Positions 1 through 8,950 are shown, counted from the stretch's first letter. The stretch: 64,000 bases of DNA from Planococcus ruber (GCF_022819085.1 NZ_JALHAG010000012.1:248001-312000), one strand, 5' to 3'. Notes: generated by a model from the letters alone, not told the origin. Numbers and translations are program-made.

Positions 1-528
1 GTTGAAGTGGCCGGCGTAAAAGAAGGCGATAAAGTATTGGTGCATGCAGGGGCAGGTGGTGTCGGGACGAACGCCATCCAAATCGCTAAAAGTTTTGGTG
101 CCTATGTGGCAGCAACCGCCAGCAGCAAAAACAAAGAGCTGCTGGAATCACTCGGTGCCGACCAAGTCGTCGATTATAAAGAAGAAGCGTTCGAGGAAGT
201 CATTAACGATTTTGATATCGTCCTTGATACATTAGGCGAAGACGTTCAAGAAAAAAGTTTCGGTGTCTTGAAAAAAGGCGGAATGCTTGTATCGATTGCG
301 CAGCCGCCGGATGAAGAAACGGCCAAGAAGCACGGCGTCAAAACCGGCTATGTATTCCTGCAACCGGAAGGTGAAAAATTACAGAAGTTGGCGAAGCTTT
401 ACGAAGAAGGCAAGCTAAAGCCGGTCATTGGGGAAACTTACGGATTTTCTGCAAAAGATTTGCAGGATGCGCATGCTGCGAGCGAAACGCATCATGCGAA
501 AGGGAAGATTGTCATTAAAGTGAAGTGA
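1..528 (+). CDS. NADP-dependent MDR oxidoreductase, C-terminal part
   Basis: The reading frame is open from the first base, so this is the last 175 residues of a longer protein (family members are about 310-330 aa). It contains the Rossmann dinucleotide-binding motif AGAGGVG near the start, followed by the strand and helix that fix the cofactor, and the conserved QPEGEKLQKLAKLYEEG-type tail of zinc-independent quinone-oxidoreductase-like MDR enzymes. No zinc-binding cysteines are visible in this part. The likely role is NAD(P)H-dependent reduction of a quinone or an activated alkene; the substrate is unknown. A hairpin terminator follows directly, so it ends its transcript. Confidence 0.9.
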   Translation, partial: VEVAGVKEGDKVLVHAGAGGVGTNAIQIAKSFGAYVAATASSKNKELLESLGADQVVDYKEEAFEEVINDFDIVLDTLGEDVQEKSFGVLKKGGMLVSIAQPPDEETAKKHGVKTGYVFLQPEGEKLQKLAKLYEEGKLKPVIGETYGFSAKDLQDAHAASETHHAKGKIVIKVK

Positions 529-534
529 GCGGGG

Positions 535-565
535 AAAGCAGGTCCAAAGAGGCCTGCTTTTTTTT
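535..565 (+). terminator. Rho-independent terminator after the MDR gene
   Basis: An 8-bp stem (AAAGCAGG / CCTGCTTT) with a 10-nt loop is followed by a run of T. It starts 7 nt after the stop codon. Confidence 0.85.
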
Positions 566-763
566 ATGGGCTGTTCGTTGACGGATGGGGGTTTCTCTTA
601 AAGCTTGCTGCGTTCTTTCTAAAATAATTCACAAGATAAACAAGCAGAAATCCATCAAAAAATGGTATGATTAGAAGATAACTAAATCATGCAGGCTGGA
701 AGATGAGAGAGCCGCGGAAATGATGAATAGTGGATTTTTTCAGTTTTAAGAACAGGTGATTAA

Positions 764-3700
764 ATGAGTCAGGCAAAAGCAAATGCATACAAAACTTCTA
801 TACGAATGACCAATACAGCTTCGGAAAAAATGAGCGGGTTCGGAATCAGCGAACGCTCGTTTTTTGTTGTAGACCGTCCTTTCAAGGTGTTTCTCGAACG
901 CTATCCGGCAGCAGCGGACGGCTCGCTTTCAGTTGCGTTGATTTTTGACCGCACAGAAAACGAACGGCTGTCTTCAAAAGAGTTGGGGCAATTGGTGGTG
1001 TTTCACTGTGTGTTTGCCAATCATCGTTTATTGGTGACAAATGTGACACTGCGGAAAGCCTATCAAACGCTCGGAACGAATTGGCAGCGCGAAGCGTATA
1101 TCACGTTCCAAGATTCCCGCGAACCGGCTCCGGTCGCTTTGATCAATATGATCAACCGCATGACGCCCGCGAAAGAAAGCTCGGAATACGTGAAAAAACG
1201 GATTTCAAGCTGGGAAGGCTATTTGAAGATCCAGGAACGCGGCATGGACATTCCGGATATCAAATCCTTCTATACTAAACTCGCATTCAGCCATGATTTC
1301 AGCCGCATCACTTTGACCGGCTGCCAGATGAAAGATACGGAATGGAAGTCGCTCAGAAATTTAAGTGTGCGGCTAACCGGGATCGACGGCGATGTCGGAA
1401 CCGTGATAAAAGCGGCAAACCGAACCGTTGAAATCGAACTTCAGAATTATGCCGTCAAACAGATGCGGGAAAAAGCGCATACGCTGAATAAAAAAGAAGT
1501 GGTGTTCAGCAATTTTGCTGCGCTCAGCCAGATCAGAAGATTGCGCCAAGGGTTTACGAATCTGGAAAAAGGGTTGGCGGTCAATCCGAATCTTGACCGT
1601 CTTTTATTTGAAGAAAAGCCGCCGGTCAATCCGCTTCAGAAAATCGACAAGCTGCAATTTCACAATCGCTTGAATGAGTTCCAGCAGCGGGCGGTTTCAG
1701 GTGCAGTGGCGGCGGATGATTTGTATGTGATCCAAGGGCCGCCGGGAACCGGAAAAACGACGGTTATTGCGGAAATCTGTCTGCAAAATGCGAAAAAAGG
1801 CTTGAAAACGCTTGTTGCTTCGCAGTCGAATTTAGCGGTCGATAATGCGCTGGGCCGGCTTCTCGTAAATAAAGACATCCGGATATTGCGCGTGGGCCGG
1901 ACTGAAAGCATCGAAGAAGAAGGCAAGAAATTTATCGAGGAAAACGTCGGACAGTATTGGAAAGACAATACCGTAAAAGAAGTATCCGCCCAGTACGAAA
2001 TGCGGAAAAACCGGGAAGCGGTGCTGGCAGGTGAATTGGCAGCAAATGAACAGGCTTACGTTGAAACGCAGCCGCTTTATGAGAAATTGGCGATTCAAAT
2101 TGAAGAAAAGAAAAAGGCGCAAGAACAGAACCGGCAGCTTCAAAAAGAGCTGGAAGAGCTGCAGTCAAAATGGCGGTCATTAGAGACGCTCGGTGAAGGA
2201 GCCGAGCGGCAAAAACAGGAAATCGAGCAAAAGATGCAGGCTCTCCAGGAAACGATAAATGAAAATCAGGCCTTTATTGAACAAAAAGCACCGGACTGGT
2301 TTGAAGAGCAGCAGGAGCGCATTATGGATGAGATCCGCCAGTTGGAACGGGCACGGAAGCATAAAGAAGTAGAACGGGAGCTCGAGTCCAAGAAACAGGA
2401 AATCAGCGTAGTTGTGGATAAGCGAAATCAAGTAGAGGCGATTATTCAGCAAAAGCAAGCCCTCATAGATGAAGTGGACACCCTCAAGAAAATCGATGGC
2501 CTGAACCGTTTCATGGTCGAGCAGAACATCGAGGAAACGCCAGCCATTGCGTATTCGATCAACAAACTGGAAGTGACGCGCGAAAAAATGGGCGAATGGC
2601 AGAAACTCAGTAAATACAACGAAAGCATGGCTTCGGCGATTTCGTATGTGGAGAAGCTGCTGGCGCCTTCTTCCGTAGACTTAGCGAAGCTAAAAGAACA
2701 CGCGTTAGCTTCGGTCCAACTGTATACTTCCGCGGAAGTGGATGCCTTTATGGAAAAGCTCCGGGTATTGTTGAAGGGCCCGCAGCGAACCGATTCAGCG
2801 ATTTTGTCAAAAGCGCTTGCCGGGCTGTATCAGCGCCAGAATCATTTATGGCACCGTGGGTCGAAGCTCAAGCCGGCTGAAACGTATATCGAAGAATCGA
2901 AACGGACGTTCCAGCAGCTGAAAGCGGCACTCGCTGCAGAATTGGTGAAACAGCAGGAACAGTACAAGGCGGTTGACCGCAAATGGCAGGAACAGCTGGA
3001 GAAACTGCAGCAGGCGATGGCGCCGGTCGAGCAGCAATTCAAGCAAATGCCGAATGCCGCCTATCTTCCTTCGGATATTGAAGGGGCGATTACCGGCCTG
3101 AAAGCGGAACTGGGCGAGTTGAAAAATGAAAAATTGCTGATGGAAAAAGCGCAGCAGCAATTAGCAGAGTCCAAGCAGAAGCTGGCGGAAGAAGCGGCTG
3201 CTTTGGAGAAAAACAACGCCCGAATCGTTGAAATTACGGGTGAAACTGCACATTTGAAAGAGGAAATTTCTGCGAAAGAGCAGGAAATAGGAAAGCTGGC
3301 AGAAATTCTGTCGTCACGTCCTGAACAATTATATGAAGAAACAGCGAAAAAACTGGCAAGCTTATCCTTTGAGAAAGAATCGCTCAAGCAGGAAATGAAA
3401 AACCTGCCGATGCTGCAAGCCGTCCAGAAAAAATGGCTGGATTTATTGGCAGGGGCGAACGAGCACGATTTGGACGAAATCCGCAAACTCTACATCAAGC
3501 ATGCCAATGTGATCGGCACGACTTGCGTAGCTTCCGCACGCAAAGATTTCATCGACAATTATCCGGTATTTGATGTCGTTATCATAGATGAAGTATCGAA
3601 AGCGACGCCGCCCGAATTATTGCTGCCGATGCTAAAGGGCAAGAAAATCATCCTTGTCGGCGACCACCATCAATTGCCGCCGCTTCTTGGCAATGACACT

Positions 3701-4534
3701 CTTGAAGAAACGCTGGAAGAGATGATCAAAGAAAACAGCGGCTTCGAAGAAAAGCGCGAACTCGAAAAGTTATTGGAAGAATCCCTCTTTGAACGGCTCT
3801 ACAAAAACTTGCCGGAAGCCAATAAAACCATGCTGGCCATTCAGTACCGGATGCATGAAGACATCATGGAGACGATTTCGCCGTTTTACCGCTTGGAAAA
3901 CAAGCAATTGCAATGTGGCCTCCAAGATTCGGATCAGGATCGCGACCATTTGCTGGAATCCAAAACGGTGTCGCGCAGCAATCATTTAATGTGGCTCGAT
4001 TTGCCGAATGAATCTGCGTTTTTCGAAGAACGGATGAGCGGCGGAAAAAGTTTGTATAATCCGGCTGAGCTTAAAGAGATCTCAGGGTTGCTCGTGGAAA
4101 TGGATCAGGCTGTTGCAGAAGCGAAGCAAGCCGGAAGACTGGAGGCTGACTATCAGAAAAGTGTCGGCGTCATCAGCTTCTACGGCGAACAGGTCAAGCG
4201 CCTGCAGCGCATGATCGATCAAGAGCTGAGGCTGCCACATTTGACGATCCGGACAGGCACAGTTGACCGGTTCCAGGGAAGCGAAATGGAAATCATTCTG
4301 CTCAGCATGGTGCGGAATAACCGCAATCCGCATGGCGATATCGGTTTTGCGAAAGACTATCGCCGCTTGAACGTGGCGTTGTCGCGCGCCAAACAATTAC
4401 TGGTGCTGGTCGGCAGTTCCGATATGTTCACAAAGCGCGCCAAGCGAAACGAAACAAAGCAAATGTATAAACATGTGCTTGAAACCGTCAAAAAGAAAAA
4501 CGGCTTAAAAGTATTGGAAAGCAGCAGGGGGTGA
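764..4534 (+). CDS. Upf1/DNA2-type SF1 helicase with a large coiled-coil insertion
   Basis: This 1256-aa protein carries the full set of superfamily 1 motifs. Walker A GPPGTGKTT lies at 325-333 and motif Ia (SQSNLAVDN) follows it. Motif II DEVSKA is at 942-947, motif III GDHHQLPP at about 966, then QYRMHE. Motif V (TVDRFQGSEME) and motif VI (RRLNVALSRAKQ) are near the end. These place it in the Upf1/DNA2 (SF1B) group. Between motifs Ia and II, about 410-920 is almost all E/K/Q/L-rich and predicted coiled coil, an insertion larger than either RecA lobe. The N-terminal 300 residues match nothing I recognise. An AGGTGA ribosome site precedes the ATG. The next gene begins 4 nt after the stop, so the two are probably co-translated. 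A role in DNA or RNA processing or repair is inferred; the true substrate is unknown. Confidence 0.9.
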   Translation: MSQAKANAYKTSIRMTNTASEKMSGFGISERSFFVVDRPFKVFLERYPAAADGSLSVALIFDRTENERLSSKELGQLVVFHCVFANHRLLVTNVTLRKAYQTLGTNWQREAYITFQDSREPAPVALINMINRMTPAKESSEYVKKRISSWEGYLKIQERGMDIPDIKSFYTKLAFSHDFSRITLTGCQMKDTEWKSLRNLSVRLTGIDGDVGTVIKAANRTVEIELQNYAVKQMREKAHTLNKKEVVFSNFAALSQIRRLRQGFTNLEKGLAVNPNLDRLLFEEKPPVNPLQKIDKLQFHNRLNEFQQRAVSGAVAADDLYVIQGPPGTGKTTVIAEICLQNAKKGLKTLVASQSNLAVDNALGRLLVNKDIRILRVGRTESIEEEGKKFIEENVGQYWKDNTVKEVSAQYEMRKNREAVLAGELAANEQAYVETQPLYEKLAIQIEEKKKAQEQNRQLQKELEELQSKWRSLETLGEGAERQKQEIEQKMQALQETINENQAFIEQKAPDWFEEQQERIMDEIRQLERARKHKEVERELESKKQEISVVVDKRNQVEAIIQQKQALIDEVDTLKKIDGLNRFMVEQNIEETPAIAYSINKLEVTREKMGEWQKLSKYNESMASAISYVEKLLAPSSVDLAKLKEHALASVQLYTSAEVDAFMEKLRVLLKGPQRTDSAILSKALAGLYQRQNHLWHRGSKLKPAETYIEESKRTFQQLKAALAAELVKQQEQYKAVDRKWQEQLEKLQQAMAPVEQQFKQMPNAAYLPSDIEGAITGLKAELGELKNEKLLMEKAQQQLAESKQKLAEEAAALEKNNARIVEITGETAHLKEEISAKEQEIGKLAEILSSRPEQLYEETAKKLASLSFEKESLKQEMKNLPMLQAVQKKWLDLLAGANEHDLDEIRKLYIKHANVIGTTCVASARKDFIDNYPVFDVVIIDEVSKATPPELLLPMLKGKKIILVGDHHQLPPLLGNDTLEETLEEMIKENSGFEEKRELEKLLEESLFERLYKNLPEANKTMLAIQYRMHEDIMETISPFYRLENKQLQCGLQDSDQDRDHLLESKTVSRSNHLMWLDLPNESAFFEERMSGGKSLYNPAELKEISGLLVEMDQAVAEAKQAGRLEADYQKSVGVISFYGEQVKRLQRMIDQELRLPHLTIRTGTVDRFQGSEMEIILLSMVRNNRNPHGDIGFAKDYRRLNVALSRAKQLLVLVGSSDMFTKRAKRNETKQMYKHVLETVKKKNGLKVLESSRG

Positions 4535-4538
4535 AGGT

Positions 4539-5291
4539 GTGGAGAAACTGATAAATGAGCTCCGGGCCAATCTCGAAGCAAATGCAGATGTTTCAATTGT
4601 GAAACAGCAGACGTGGAAGCTGCCCATCGTTTTCTATGATGTCGGCTTTAGCCGGGTGAAACGGTTGAAGATGGACGTCCTGATGAAGATGCTGCTGTTT
4701 GCTTTTCAGGAAACGGAAATTCACCGGGCTGCCAATCTTGCGGAATTCTTGCTTGTGGAGGAATTGTTTATCCGTGATTTGATGGAGAAGATGCAGCGCA
4801 CCGGGCTGATCCAACTGGAGAAGCGCGGGTACCGTTTAACGGCAAAAGGCTTTGATTACCTTGAAAAAGGGATTTTCGATGAAGAAATGGAAGGGGACGA
4901 CACGGTGATGTCGTTCAGTTCCGTCCATGATAAATATGCCCTTGCTTCACAAAACGGCCATCCGGAAGCGAGTGAGGCGATGCCGCTTTACCGCTATTTC
5001 AAAAAAGCTACCTTGAATAAAGAACGCGTGCAGCAATTGCTGTTGGCTGAAATGATTTTCCCGGAGGAAGAAGGCTTCCAAATTATCGCAACCGATGTCA
5101 CGAGCTGCATCGAGCAGGAAACGGATTTTGTTCCTTGCATCGAATTCCAGCTGCATGATGCCAAGCAAGACCTGTTCTATGCCCGTATCTGGAATACGTG
5201 GAGCGGGTCGTGGGATGAAACACTCGCGAAGCAAATCGAAGAGCGCGAAGTAGTGAGTTGGCGAAAAGCAATGGGAGAATTGAAAAAATGA
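4539..5291 (+). CDS. Winged-helix protein paired with the helicase, function unknown
   Basis: A 250-aa acidic soluble protein starting with GTG four bases after the helicase stop; GGTG from the helicase end region serves as a weak ribosome site. Residues about 50-115 read as a winged-helix fold: helices, a recognition helix in a 'LMEKMQRTGLIQLEKRGYR' type pattern, then the wing and 'LTAKGFDYLEKG'. The C-terminal half has no motif I recognise. The tight spacing and shared terminator suggest it works with the helicase, for instance as a loader, a DNA-binding adaptor or a regulator. That is inference from arrangement only. I do not recognise a named family. Confidence 0.75.
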   Translation: MEKLINELRANLEANADVSIVKQQTWKLPIVFYDVGFSRVKRLKMDVLMKMLLFAFQETEIHRAANLAEFLLVEELFIRDLMEKMQRTGLIQLEKRGYRLTAKGFDYLEKGIFDEEMEGDDTVMSFSSVHDKYALASQNGHPEASEAMPLYRYFKKATLNKERVQQLLLAEMIFPEEEGFQIIATDVTSCIEQETDFVPCIEFQLHDAKQDLFYARIWNTWSGSWDETLAKQIEEREVVSWRKAMGELKK

Positions 5292-5321
5292 CAGCTGCAC
5301 AGGAATGTGCGGCTGTTTTTT
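5291..5321 (+). terminator. Terminator of the helicase operon
   Basis: An 11-bp inverted repeat (ACAGCTGCACA / TGTGCGGCTGT, one G-T pair) with a GGAA tetraloop and a T run starts at the stop codon. Confidence 0.85.
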
Positions 5322-5477
5322 ATTTGATTATTGGAAAATATTTCTTTTTAACGCATCGTCATCTCCAGAAATCGGATTTACTTCCCTTGGGCTGTAAAAT
5401 ACTTTCCTTCCCGCCTCAAATACTATCCCAACTAGAAGATTTACTTTCCCATCGCGTCCATTTACTGTCCAAGTTCC

Positions 5478-5519
5478 GAAAAAAGGCAAAGCCGATGCAT
5501 AAAACATCGGCTTTGCCTT
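5478..5519 (-). terminator. Terminator of the YfmJ-like oxidoreductase gene
   Basis: A perfect 15-bp stem (AAGGCAAAGCCGATG and its complement) with a 7-nt loop. Read on the minus strand it is followed by six T, just downstream of the stop at 5532. The roughly 150 bases between it and the previous terminator hold nothing else I can identify. Confidence 0.9.
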
Positions 5520-5531
5520 CAAACTTCAAGA

Positions 5532-6560
5532 TTAAAGCTTCGCAATTTCCGGATCGGCGACTTTCACCAATTGTTTTCCGAGATTGCTGCCTTCGAATAA
5601 GCCGCGGAACGCTTCAAGTGTCTGGTCGAAGCCTTCGATGATGGTTTCTTCATATTTCAATTTGCCTTCCTGGAACCACTTGGCCATTTCCACTGCACCG
5701 GTTTTCAGTTCAGAAGCGTAGTCGCCAAGCGTGAAGCCTTTCATCATCGAGCTGGTCGTGATGAATTTCCACTGGATGCGCGGTCCAAGGTCTTCTGCAG
5801 GATTATTGTAAGAAGAAATGGTTCCGCATAAGACAACACGCGAATTCCGGTTAAGTTCCAGAATGACGGCATCGGAAACGGGGCCGCCGACGTTATCGAA
5901 ATAGACGTCTACGCCATCAGCAACCGCTTTTTTCAAATCGTCTTCAAAGCTGTCTTTCTTGTAATTGACGGCAGCGTCGAAACCGAGTTCGTTGACGAGG
6001 TAATCCACTTTCTCATCAGACCCTGCAATCCCGACAGCACGCGCGCCTTTCAGTTTTGCAATTTGCCCAACGATGGAACCGACTGCTCCGGCAGCTCCGG
6101 AAACAACAACCGTTTCGCCGGCTTGCGGCTTGCCGATATCAAGCAGGCCGAAGTATGCAGTGAGGCCAGTCATGCCAAGTACACCGAGGCGAGTCGTAAT
6201 TGGTGCCATCGATGGATCTACTTTTTGGACGGCATCTGCTTTAACAATATTGTATTCTCCCCAATTAAGTGTCCCGGTGACGATGTCGCCTTTTTGGAAA
6301 CGGTCCGATTTCGATTCGGTGACTTCTGCCAATACGCCGCCATTCATCGGTTCGTTTAAATTATACGGGGCGACATAGGATTTAACATCCCGCATGCGTC
6401 CGCGCATATAAGGGTCGACGGACAGGTATAAAGTCTTCAGCAATAATTCATTTTCTTCTATTGAAGGGATGTCTTTCTCGACAAAGGCAAAATCTTCATC
6501 TGTCGGTGTGCCTTCAGGGCGATTGATCAAATGGATTTCTCGATACGTTTTAACTGTCAT
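5532..6560 (-). CDS. NADP-dependent MDR oxidoreductase, YfmJ-like
   Basis: A 342-aa medium-chain dehydrogenase/reductase of the zinc-free prostaglandin-reductase/curcumin-reductase group, resembling B. subtilis YfmJ in length and layout. Seen in the sequence: the N-terminal LSVDPYMRGRM block typical of this group, the nucleotide-binding AAGAVGSIVGQIAK motif in the middle, and the YFDNVGG block. The family reduces alpha,beta-unsaturated ketones and aldehydes with NADPH. The start is the ATG at 6560 because AAGGAGG lies 7-8 nt before it; an in-frame start 14 codons earlier lacks such a site. It is transcribed alone. Confidence 0.9.
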   Translation of the reverse strand: MTVKTYREIHLINRPEGTPTDEDFAFVEKDIPSIEENELLLKTLYLSVDPYMRGRMRDVKSYVAPYNLNEPMNGGVLAEVTESKSDRFQKGDIVTGTLNWGEYNIVKADAVQKVDPSMAPITTRLGVLGMTGLTAYFGLLDIGKPQAGETVVVSGAAGAVGSIVGQIAKLKGARAVGIAGSDEKVDYLVNELGFDAAVNYKKDSFEDDLKKAVADGVDVYFDNVGGPVSDAVILELNRNSRVVLCGTISSYNNPAEDLGPRIQWKFITTSSMMKGFTLGDYASELKTGAVEMAKWFQEGKLKYEETIIEGFDQTLEAFRGLFEGSNLGKQLVKVADPEIAKL

Positions 6561-6755
6561 GAAAATTCCTCCTTCATTTCTATTCGAAGAAGAGCTTACC
6601 ATTGCCCGAATGGCGAATCAAAAATTTAAGTCCCGCAAGCTGATATTCTTGCACCGCTCCAAAAGCTATGTTATCTGCAAAAATAGAGCACAGATCCAGT
6701 AAAATCAACGTTTCGAAAAAAACTGAAAAAAAGTTAAAAATCCGAGTTTAAATAG

Positions 6756-6781
6756 TTTTAATTCGAGATAACTTGGGGTAT
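6756..6781 (+). promoter_or_regulatory. Candidate sigma-B-type promoter before the DUF4397/sortase operon
   Basis: TTTTAA at 6756-6761 and GGGTAT at 6776-6781 with a 14-nt spacer fit the Bacillus sigma-B consensus (GTTTAA, 12-15 nt, GGGTAT) with one mismatch. It lies 55 nt before the ATG. A TATAAA at 6779 spaced 17 nt from the same upstream hexamer means a sigma-A reading is also possible. Confidence 0.5.
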
Positions 6782-6836
6782 AAATAAATTGTATATTAAT
6801 TATACAAAAACTATGCAGGAAAGAGGAGAGGTCAAC

Positions 6837-7640
6837 ATGAAGAAGGTTTTTGTTTCAATGTCAGTCGCAATGGTATTGGTCTTATCGTTGCTAGCATCGG
6901 GAGTTATGGCTGCCGGGGATATGGCGAAAGTTAGAGTGGTACACGCTTCACCGGATGCACCCGCAGTAGATGTTTATGTAAATGGCGAGCTGACATTGGA
7001 AGATGTACCGTTTAAAGCGGATTCCGGATACCTGGATGTTCCAGCTGGTACACATAATGTAGAAGTTTTTGCAGCAGGCAGTGAGTATGCAGAAGGTTCA
7101 GCAGTTCTACAAGCAGATTTGACAGTAGAAGCTGGAAAAGCTTATACAGTTGCAGCAGCAAACACAGTCGATTCACTTGAATTTGTTGTAGCGGAAGATT
7201 CAATGTCTGTTACTGAAGGCAAAACAAAAATTCGTGTCGGCCACCTTTCTCCAGATGCACCAGCTGTTGATGTAGGCTTGATCGGCGGAGACGCAGTATT
7301 CAGCGGAGCTGAATTCCCAGGAATTACAGACTACATGGAATTGGATGCAGGAACTTACGACTTGGAAATCCGTATGCCGGATGGCACACAAGTATTGCCG
7401 CTTGAAGGAACTGAGTTAAAAGCGGATACAGTATACAGCGTATTTGCAGTAAACACAGCGGATTCACTTGAAGTCTTGGCTTTAGTTGATTACGAAGGCG
7501 CTGCCTCACCAGATGGCATGCCGACAACTGGCCTTGGAACACCTGAACAAAACCAAATGAACTGGGTTCTTGTTGCAGGAGCACTTGCAATCGTTGCAGC
7601 TGGCAGTGGTGTATTTTTAAGAAAACGGTTTCAAAACTAA
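6837..7640 (+). CDS. Cell-wall-anchored DUF4397 protein
   Basis: A 267-aa secreted protein. It opens with a signal peptide (KK, about 18 hydrophobic residues, then VMAAG). Two DUF4397 repeats follow, each starting with the pattern VRVVHASPDAPAVDVYVNG or IRVGHLSPDAPAVDVGLIG, at about residues 30-120 and 130-215. The end is a sorting signal: MPTTG, a hydrophobic stretch, and the basic tail RKRFQN. MPTTG is a variant of LPXTG. ATG 6837 is chosen because GAGGAGAGG precedes it and the signal peptide begins there; an upstream in-frame start lacks this. The next gene encodes a sortase, presumably the enzyme that attaches this protein to peptidoglycan. The function of DUF4397 is not known. Confidence 0.88.
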   Translation: MKKVFVSMSVAMVLVLSLLASGVMAAGDMAKVRVVHASPDAPAVDVYVNGELTLEDVPFKADSGYLDVPAGTHNVEVFAAGSEYAEGSAVLQADLTVEAGKAYTVAAANTVDSLEFVVAEDSMSVTEGKTKIRVGHLSPDAPAVDVGLIGGDAVFSGAEFPGITDYMELDAGTYDLEIRMPDGTQVLPLEGTELKADTVYSVFAVNTADSLEVLALVDYEGAASPDGMPTTGLGTPEQNQMNWVLVAGALAIVAAGSGVFLRKRFQN

Positions 7641-7647
7641 ATTCCTA

Positions 7648-8268
7648 TTGAGCGTAGTGGGTTCGTTCGTCTTCCTCTCAGGTTGCCAGGTGCAAGAAGA
7701 TGAAGTCAGTGAACGCACGGAAGATGTGGGATTTACTACAAAACAGCCGCAGCCTGCCAAAACGCTTGAAATGACCAAGACAGCGCCAGCAGAAAATCCG
7801 ATCAATGCCCTTTCATTGAATCAAGGCATTCAACCGGAAACGCTTTCCATTCCGGCAATCGGCATTGATGCAGAGGTGCTGCCTCTTGGTACAGAAAAAG
7901 ATGGCCGAATGGCAGTCCCGAAAACACCGGATGAAGTCAGCTGGTTTGAACCGGGATACTTGCCTGGGGAAAATGGACGGGCTGTAATAGCGGGGCACGT
8001 AGATGCAGTGGCTGGTCCAGCCATCTTCTGGGACTTGGCCGACCTTAAAGCTGGCGATGAAATTATGGTTGCCAGTGGCGAGAAAGAGCTGAAGTTCAAA
8101 GTATACGCAATGGAGTCCGTTGAGCTGGACTTAGCTGATGTAAAGGGTATATTCGGCTACCGGTCCACTCCGGAATTGGTCTTGATTACTTGTTCAGGCA
8201 AATTCGATTATGAACGGGGGACGAGGGAAGAACGGCTCGTCGTTTATGCCGAACTGATCAACCCTTAA
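7648..8268 (+). CDS. Class F sortase
   Basis: A 206-aa sortase domain protein. Catalytic residues are visible: His117 in AGHVD, Cys182 in LITCSG and Arg196 in ERLVVYAEL, in the order and spacing of class F (and D/E-like) sortases. The N-terminus has a short hydrophobic segment ending in LSGC, which resembles a lipobox. The only in-frame start is TTG at 7648; no good ribosome site precedes it. It lies 7 nt after the DUF4397 stop, so translation probably depends on coupling. The in-frame codons just before TTG would encode a basic KTK stretch that would complete a lipoprotein signal, but no start codon serves them. The substrate is most likely the preceding MPTTG protein. Confidence 0.85.
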   Translation: MSVVGSFVFLSGCQVQEDEVSERTEDVGFTTKQPQPAKTLEMTKTAPAENPINALSLNQGIQPETLSIPAIGIDAEVLPLGTEKDGRMAVPKTPDEVSWFEPGYLPGENGRAVIAGHVDAVAGPAIFWDLADLKAGDEIMVASGEKELKFKVYAMESVELDLADVKGIFGYRSTPELVLITCSGKFDYERGTREERLVVYAELINP

Positions 8269-8291
8269 GAATCGATTAAACGATGAACAAT

Positions 8292-8326
8292 AAAAACGCA
8301 CTCTGCTAAATGGAGTGCGTTTTTTG
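8292..8326 (+). terminator. Terminator of the DUF4397/sortase operon
   Basis: A perfect 12-bp stem (AAAAACGCACTC / GAGTGCGTTTTT) with a 9-nt loop. Confidence 0.9.
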
Positions 8327-8408
8327 CTTTTCTTTTTTCGCCCTTCTCTCACTAGAAAGAGGTTTGATATGCTAAATTTAAAAGAAAAGAGAGGCAGGGG
8401 GAAAAGGA

Positions 8409-8903
8409 ATGGAGATCGAAATTAAAAAACCGGAAGCCAGGCATGCAGAAAAGATTTCGGAAATTTGTTCCGTAGGGTGGCGGCAAACAGTCGAAGGGAA
8501 ACTAAGCGAAGAATATCAAATGCAAAACATTGCATTTTGGTATAACCCTGAACGGATCAGAGAGGATCTGCGTGCAGGCGTTTATTCGCATATTGCCCTG
8601 GTTGGATCGGAAGTGGCGGGTGTCATTGGCGGCGGAATGACAGCACCCGGTACAGGCGAAGTTTTCGTTTTGTATATGGATGAACGTTTCCGTTACCAAA
8701 GGATCGGCCGGCTGCTTCTGGAAGCTCTAACTCGGGATCAATCAGCAGAAGGGGCAAGCGAACAATGGGTGTCGGTTCAGGAAGGCAACCAACTCGGCAT
8801 TCCATTCTATGAAGCGAGAGGTTTTAAATTCCAAGGAAAGAAAACTGAAGAAACGGACACGGGAGAACTGCAAGTGTCTCTCCGCTATTCTCGGACAATT
8901 TAA
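8409..8903 (+). CDS. GNAT-family N-acetyltransferase
   Basis: A 164-aa single-domain protein with the GNAT fold pattern. The N-terminal motif places residues 5-40 as the first strand and helix (IEIKKPEARHAEKISEIC). The acetyl-CoA loop is read as RYQRIGRLLLEAL (family signature Q/R-x-x-G-x-G/A; here the second glycine position is R-L). The end carries the usual FYEARGFKFQGKK strand. GAGGCAGGGGG precedes the ATG. The acceptor substrate cannot be told from sequence. It is monocistronic and converges on the exporter gene with a shared terminator. Confidence 0.85.
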   Translation: MEIEIKKPEARHAEKISEICSVGWRQTVEGKLSEEYQMQNIAFWYNPERIREDLRAGVYSHIALVGSEVAGVIGGGMTAPGTGEVFVLYMDERFRYQRIGRLLLEALTRDQSAEGASEQWVSVQEGNQLGIPFYEARGFKFQGKKTEETDTGELQVSLRYSRTI

Positions 8904-8942
8904 AAACCCTGCCGGACACAAGCAAGTGTCCGGCAGGGTTTT
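8903..8942. terminator. Bidirectional terminator between GNAT and MFS genes
   Basis: A perfect 17-bp stem built on CCCTGCCGGACAC with a 6-nt loop, flanked by A on one side and T on the other. It serves both convergent genes. Confidence 0.92.
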
Positions 8943-8950
8943 CCTATGCT

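Noticed and set aside
1447-3486. Several 60-140-codon frames antisense to the coiled-coil part of the helicase
   Set aside because: Codons for E/K/Q/A-rich coiled coil give few stops on the other strand; no ribosome sites, and residue composition (Cys/Phe/Ser-rich) is that of a shadow frame.
7611-7650. Programmed frameshift fusing the DUF4397 protein to the sortase
   Set aside because: A +1 shift would be needed; the T/A run there is not a known slippery heptamer, and a fusion would leave the sorting signal in mid-protein.
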